From Phascolarctobacterium sp. (GTDB lineage: Bacteria > Bacillota > Negativicutes > Acidaminococcales > Acidaminococcaceae), in contig DXVZ01000042.1 in NCBI GenBank assembly GCA_019417125.1, positions 11,734 to 21,786 on the forward strand: a DNA stretch of 10,053 nucleotides, read 5' to 3'. The notes beneath the pieces are model-generated. The model saw only the letters and a list, made by a program, of their open reading frames with translations, was not told the DNA's origin and did no database searches. Positions 7,802 to 10,053 of the stretch are shown here, piece by piece. Both the position numbers and the translations under genes were made by a program. Every line of letters starts with the position of its first letter. Position 1 is the stretch's first letter.

Positions 7802-7836
7802 AAAAGAGCCTGAATTCGTGTCAGGCTCTTTTGTTT
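7802..7836 (+). terminator. Intrinsic terminator for the M24-efp unit
   Basis: A perfect 12-bp stem, AAAAGAGCCTGA (7802-7813) with TCAGGCTCTTTT (7821-7832), 7-base loop, followed by GTTT. The A-rich left arm gives a T run on the opposite strand too, so it may back up termination of the minus-strand autotransporter. Confidence 0.9.
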
Positions 7837-7838
7837 AT

Positions 7839-7873
7839 AAAACAACCGGAAGCGTTATGCTGCCGGTTGTTTT
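7839..7873 (-). terminator. Terminator for the minus-strand autotransporter (probably bidirectional)
   Basis: AAAACAACCGG (7839-7849) pairs with CCGGTTGTTTT (7863-7873); an inner AGC/GCT extends the stem past one mismatch. It begins 17 bases beyond the minus-strand stop codon. On the plus strand it is followed by TCTTTG, so it can also catch efp readthrough. Confidence 0.82.
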
Positions 7874-7890
7874 TCTTTGTGTGATTTGTT

Positions 7891-9852
7891 TTAGAACGTA
7901 TACGTTGCTTGCACGTTAAAGCTGCCGCCCTGGCGCTCGCCGGTGTAGCCGCGCAGGTTTAAATCAAAGCTCCACGGGCTGGTCGGCGTCGGCTGGTAGT
8001 TTAAGCCGAGTTCCGCCATATAGCTGCTGCCCTGCAAACTCTGCGTCGGCGCGCTGATGCCTGCCGCTTTCATGTCCGCGTCGCCGTTAAATTCATACTC
8101 ATACGCAAGCCCGTAATACGTACTGAACTTGTTTTCTTTGTTGGTTGTAACTCTTGCGCCAACTCTTAACCTATCGCTGTTAATGCTGTCAAAGTCAAAA
8201 TTATCACCGGCTACGTTAAAGCTGTCGCCTTCAACATAGGTATGGAAGAATTTGCCGTATACATCCAAATCGCTGCTGTCGCTCAGTCTGATAATTTTAC
8301 CCACGCCGATGTGCGCGCCGTAGTACGCGCTTTCACTTTCGTAGCCGTAAGTGTTACCAGCACCGTCGCGCAGGGCATTATCCATGTCGGATTTTAGCAT
8401 ACCGGCGCGGAGTGAACCTTCAGTATAAACGCCGCTGGCATTTTTATAGCGCGCTGCAATGCCGCCGCCGTTGTAAACAAGGCTGCCGTCGCCGCGGAAG
8501 AATTCGTTGTTAAATTCGTTGTACGTTCTGTAATTGCCGCTGCCGTTTTCGTAGAATACGCCCCAGCTGAACTCGCTGCCGCTTTCAAACTTATCTGCAT
8601 TGCCGACGCCTGCGATAACGCTCCAGCCGTTAATTTTAATATTGCTGTTCACATCGTATTTGCTTTTATTGCCGTGCACGGCGGCAAAGGTTTTAACGCC
8701 GTAACTATCGTCGCGGCTTAAAACATCAAGGCTATCGGCAATTAAATCCGTGCCCTGGTTTACAAATGCTGCCGCAACGGCTCGGTTTTCGGCAACGAGG
8801 TCGATTTGGTCTAAATGTTTAACCTCTGTTAAAGTGTATTTAACGCTGTTGCCATCAGCGGCAACTTCTGCCATTCCCGTTCCTTCAATTGCCACGCCTG
8901 CTGTAAAGTTACTTAAAACGTCAACTTTGCCTGTACCTGTGCCGATACCTAAATCGTTACTTGAATCGTTGCCGTTGATAATAGTCATACTTTCACCGGT
9001 TGTAAGTTCCGCACCGCCAGCAAAATTAAGGCTGTTAAGGTTAATGTTGGTGTTGGCGAGCGCGTTTTTCTTATCATTAGCGGTAATGTTAAGCACTGTG
9101 CCGCCGTTATTCCAGTTAACGTTTTCAAAATTAATATCATTAAAATTTTTTACTGATTTTGTGCTGCCGCTCCAGCCATCAAGGATAAGAGTGTTGCCGG
9201 TAAGTCCATCTATATTACCGCTATCGCTTCTACCACCATATATACTGGCATTTTCTATATTAGAGTTGCCAATTATTTTAACGGTATTGCCCGTTGCACT
9301 TTTCCCTTGTGGCGCATAACCGCCAATAATATCAGAAGATAGGCTATTTTCTATGGTGCTATTATTTATTATAACTATGTTATTATTAGCATAGCCGTAT
9401 TGAGATTGCCCGCCGATAACGTTTGTAACTGTGCTTTCGTTTATGGTAATAGTATTACCGTTGGTATCACCGGGTTTATCTTCACTTGCGTTTGAATAAC
9501 CACCAATAACATAAACAGCATCACTACCGTGATTTAGTGTAACGTCGTTATTATCGGCATTTATACCACGTCCGCCATAAACTACTGAGATTTGGCTGTT
9601 ATTAGTAATTACCTGGTTATTATTGGCGTTGCCGTTATCTAAATCGTTACCATATACAAAAAGTGGTAGCTCTAATTCTTTTATTTGGTTACCAATAATT
9701 ATTTTATTGTCAGTTATGGTTATTGGAGCGCCTTCACCGTTTAAGCGGTTGCCTTCATATGTAATGGCTGAAGCAACAGGGTTATAAAAAACATACAGGC
9801 TTGTTATTCCTAAAACAGATAATAAGATTTTGTAACGTAAACTTTTGCGCAT
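7891..9852 (-). CDS. Autotransporter with Asn-rich beta-solenoid repeat passenger
   Basis: A 653-residue type V autotransporter without any recognised catalytic motif; probably a surface structural or adhesive protein. Start: ATG at 9850-9852 (MRKSLRYK), chosen because GGGAGGAG (9861-9868) lies 8 bases upstream; an in-frame ATG at 9868-9870 would use its own Shine-Dalgarno as codons. Residues 1-29 form a signal peptide cleaved after VASA. Passenger residues ~75-225 hold five degenerate repeats ending in Gly-Gly at 93-94, 117-118, 147-148, 177-178 and 206-207 (SVVYGGR, VYVIGGY, TNVIGGQ, SDIIGGY, ASIYGGR), each preceded by N-x-h-x-I/L runs typical of beta-solenoid rungs. A degenerate beta region (~225-345) and helical linker (VAENRAVAAAFVNQGTDLI, ~352-371) precede a ~275-residue barrel ending in VQATYTF, with terminal Phe. 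It is convergent to efp and monocistronic. The passenger is AT-rich, the barrel GC-rich. Ligand and function are unknown. Confidence 0.92.
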   Translation of the reverse strand: MRKSLRYKILLSVLGITSLYVFYNPVASAITYEGNRLNGEGAPITITDNKIIIGNQIKELELPLFVYGNDLDNGNANNNQVITNNSQISVVYGGRGINADNNDVTLNHGSDAVYVIGGYSNASEDKPGDTNGNTITINESTVTNVIGGQSQYGYANNNIVIINNSTIENSLSSDIIGGYAPQGKSATGNTVKIIGNSNIENASIYGGRSDSGNIDGLTGNTLILDGWSGSTKSVKNFNDINFENVNWNNGGTVLNITANDKKNALANTNINLNSLNFAGGAELTTGESMTIINGNDSSNDLGIGTGTGKVDVLSNFTAGVAIEGTGMAEVAADGNSVKYTLTEVKHLDQIDLVAENRAVAAAFVNQGTDLIADSLDVLSRDDSYGVKTFAAVHGNKSKYDVNSNIKINGWSVIAGVGNADKFESGSEFSWGVFYENGSGNYRTYNEFNNEFFRGDGSLVYNGGGIAARYKNASGVYTEGSLRAGMLKSDMDNALRDGAGNTYGYESESAYYGAHIGVGKIIRLSDSSDLDVYGKFFHTYVEGDSFNVAGDNFDFDSINSDRLRVGARVTTNKENKFSTYYGLAYEYEFNGDADMKAAGISAPTQSLQGSSYMAELGLNYQPTPTSPWSFDLNLRGYTGERQGGSFNVQATYTF

Positions 9853-9856
9853 AATA

Positions 9857-9889
9857 AAATCTCCTCCCATTTTTGACGGGAGGAGATTT
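9857..9889 (-). promoter_or_regulatory. Leader hairpin sequestering the autotransporter Shine-Dalgarno
   Basis: In the minus-strand mRNA, AAATCTCCTCCC (9889-9878 read as its complement) pairs perfectly over 12 bp with GGGAGGAGATTT (9868-9857) around a 9-base loop. The right arm is the only Shine-Dalgarno for the ATG at 9852, so the folded leader should hide it from the ribosome. The stem is followed by T-rich TATT, so premature transcription termination is a second, weaker possibility. Confidence 0.75.
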
Positions 9890-9891
9890 AC

Positions 9892-9923
9892 GGAGAGAAA
9901 TTACAGGTACGCAATTCCCCCCC
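9892..9923 (-). promoter_or_regulatory. Upstream leader hairpin starting with a G7 tract
   Basis: In the mRNA, GGGGGGGAATT (9923-9913) can pair with AATTTCTCTCC (9902-9892) in 11 consecutive pairs, three of them G-U, around a 10-base loop. It stands two bases upstream of the Shine-Dalgarno hairpin. The G7 run can alternatively pair with CTCCTCC of the next hairpin. Confidence 0.55.
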
Positions 9924-9948
9924 GCGCGGACTATCGTGCTTCAATTTT

Positions 9949-9977
9949 ATTATATCATTGACGGAGAAGTTTGTATA
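9949..9977 (-). promoter_or_regulatory. Promoter of the minus-strand autotransporter (extended -10)
   Basis: Reading the minus strand, TGATATAAT (9957-9949) is a perfect extended -10, with TATACA (9977-9972, four of six to TTGACA) 17 bases upstream. Transcription would start near 9942, giving a leader of about 90 bases that contains both hairpins. Confidence 0.65.
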
Positions 9978-10053
9978 TATGGCGGCTTAATTTATGTAAA
10001 GTTTATAGGCAATTTACTCAAAAAGATTGGTTAAATACATAAAAATATAAGCT

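Noticed and set aside
7633..7845. Small minus-strand open frame of 70 codons between efp and the terminators
   Set aside because: It overlaps the end of efp, runs through the terminator hairpin, lacks a convincing ribosome-binding site and resembles no protein.
8750..9319. Open frame of 189 codons on the plus strand within the second autotransporter
   Set aside because: Antisense shadow of the autotransporter passenger; its low-complexity Leu/Pro/Ser content follows from the repeated strands on the other strand.
9853..9870. Upstream ATG at 9870 as the start of the second autotransporter (six extra residues)
   Set aside because: It would read through the GGGAGGAG ribosome-binding site, and the residues MGGDFI would precede a clean signal peptide that begins MRKSLRYK at 9852.
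9857..9889. Invertible (phase-variable) promoter flanked by the inverted repeats near the second autotransporter
   Set aside because: The two arms are only 9 bases apart and do not flank the promoter at 9949-9977; no other long inverted pair brackets it.
9857..9942. Known riboswitch (c-di-GMP, mini-ykkC/guanidine-II, fluoride, preQ1) in the second autotransporter's leader
   Set aside because: The conserved loop motifs of these classes as I know them, such as ACGR loops for mini-ykkC, are absent.
1..10053. CRISPR arrays, tRNA/rRNA genes, insertion sequences, phage or toxin-antitoxin genes
   Set aside because: No regularly spaced direct repeats, tRNA-like cloverleaf, transposase motif or attachment-site duplication was seen on either strand.

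Overview
The window looks like chromosome of a diderm firmicute (class Negativicutes, perhaps an Acidaminococcaceae/Phascolarctobacterium-like gut bacterium). The reasoning is an inference. The housekeeping genes follow Bacillus/Clostridium-type neighbourhoods: mltG next to a YrrO-type U32 gene, and a YqhT-type M24 peptidase directly before efp. The window also carries two type V autotransporters, which need an outer membrane. No genus-level marker is present.

Layout. 1-2372 (+): an operon tail with the 3' part of mltG (peptidoglycan chain release), a U32 protein of the tRNA-hydroxylation family (trhP/yrrO type), and a small DUF4911-like protein whose start overlaps the U32 stop; a strong hairpin terminator follows. 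2373-5902 (+): a single-gene unit encoding a 1131-residue subtilisin-like (S8) autotransporter with its own TGnTATAAT promoter. 5903-7676 (+): a two-gene unit, M24 Xaa-Pro-type peptidase plus efp (elongation factor P). 7677-7890: a convergent intergenic region with an 11-bp inverted repeat and two terminator hairpins. 7891-9852 (-): a second autotransporter whose passenger is built from ~30-residue Asn-rich repeats ending in Gly-Gly. 9853-10053: its leader and promoter; beyond about 9978 no gene or clear signal was seen.

The core genes handle wall synthesis, tRNA modification, proline-peptide cleavage and translation of proline-rich stretches. The two autotransporters are cell-surface or secreted proteins. 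One is a protease and the other looks structural or adhesive. Both have AT-rich passenger segments joined to a GC-rich translocator, as expected for fast-evolving surface genes.

The most unusual element is the leader of the minus-strand autotransporter. It has two consecutive hairpins, one of which buries the Shine-Dalgarno in a perfect 12-bp stem. The other begins with a run of seven G that could alternatively pair with the anti-Shine-Dalgarno strand. This could be an RNA switch or a slippage-prone, phase-variable control element. I recognise no known riboswitch class in it.
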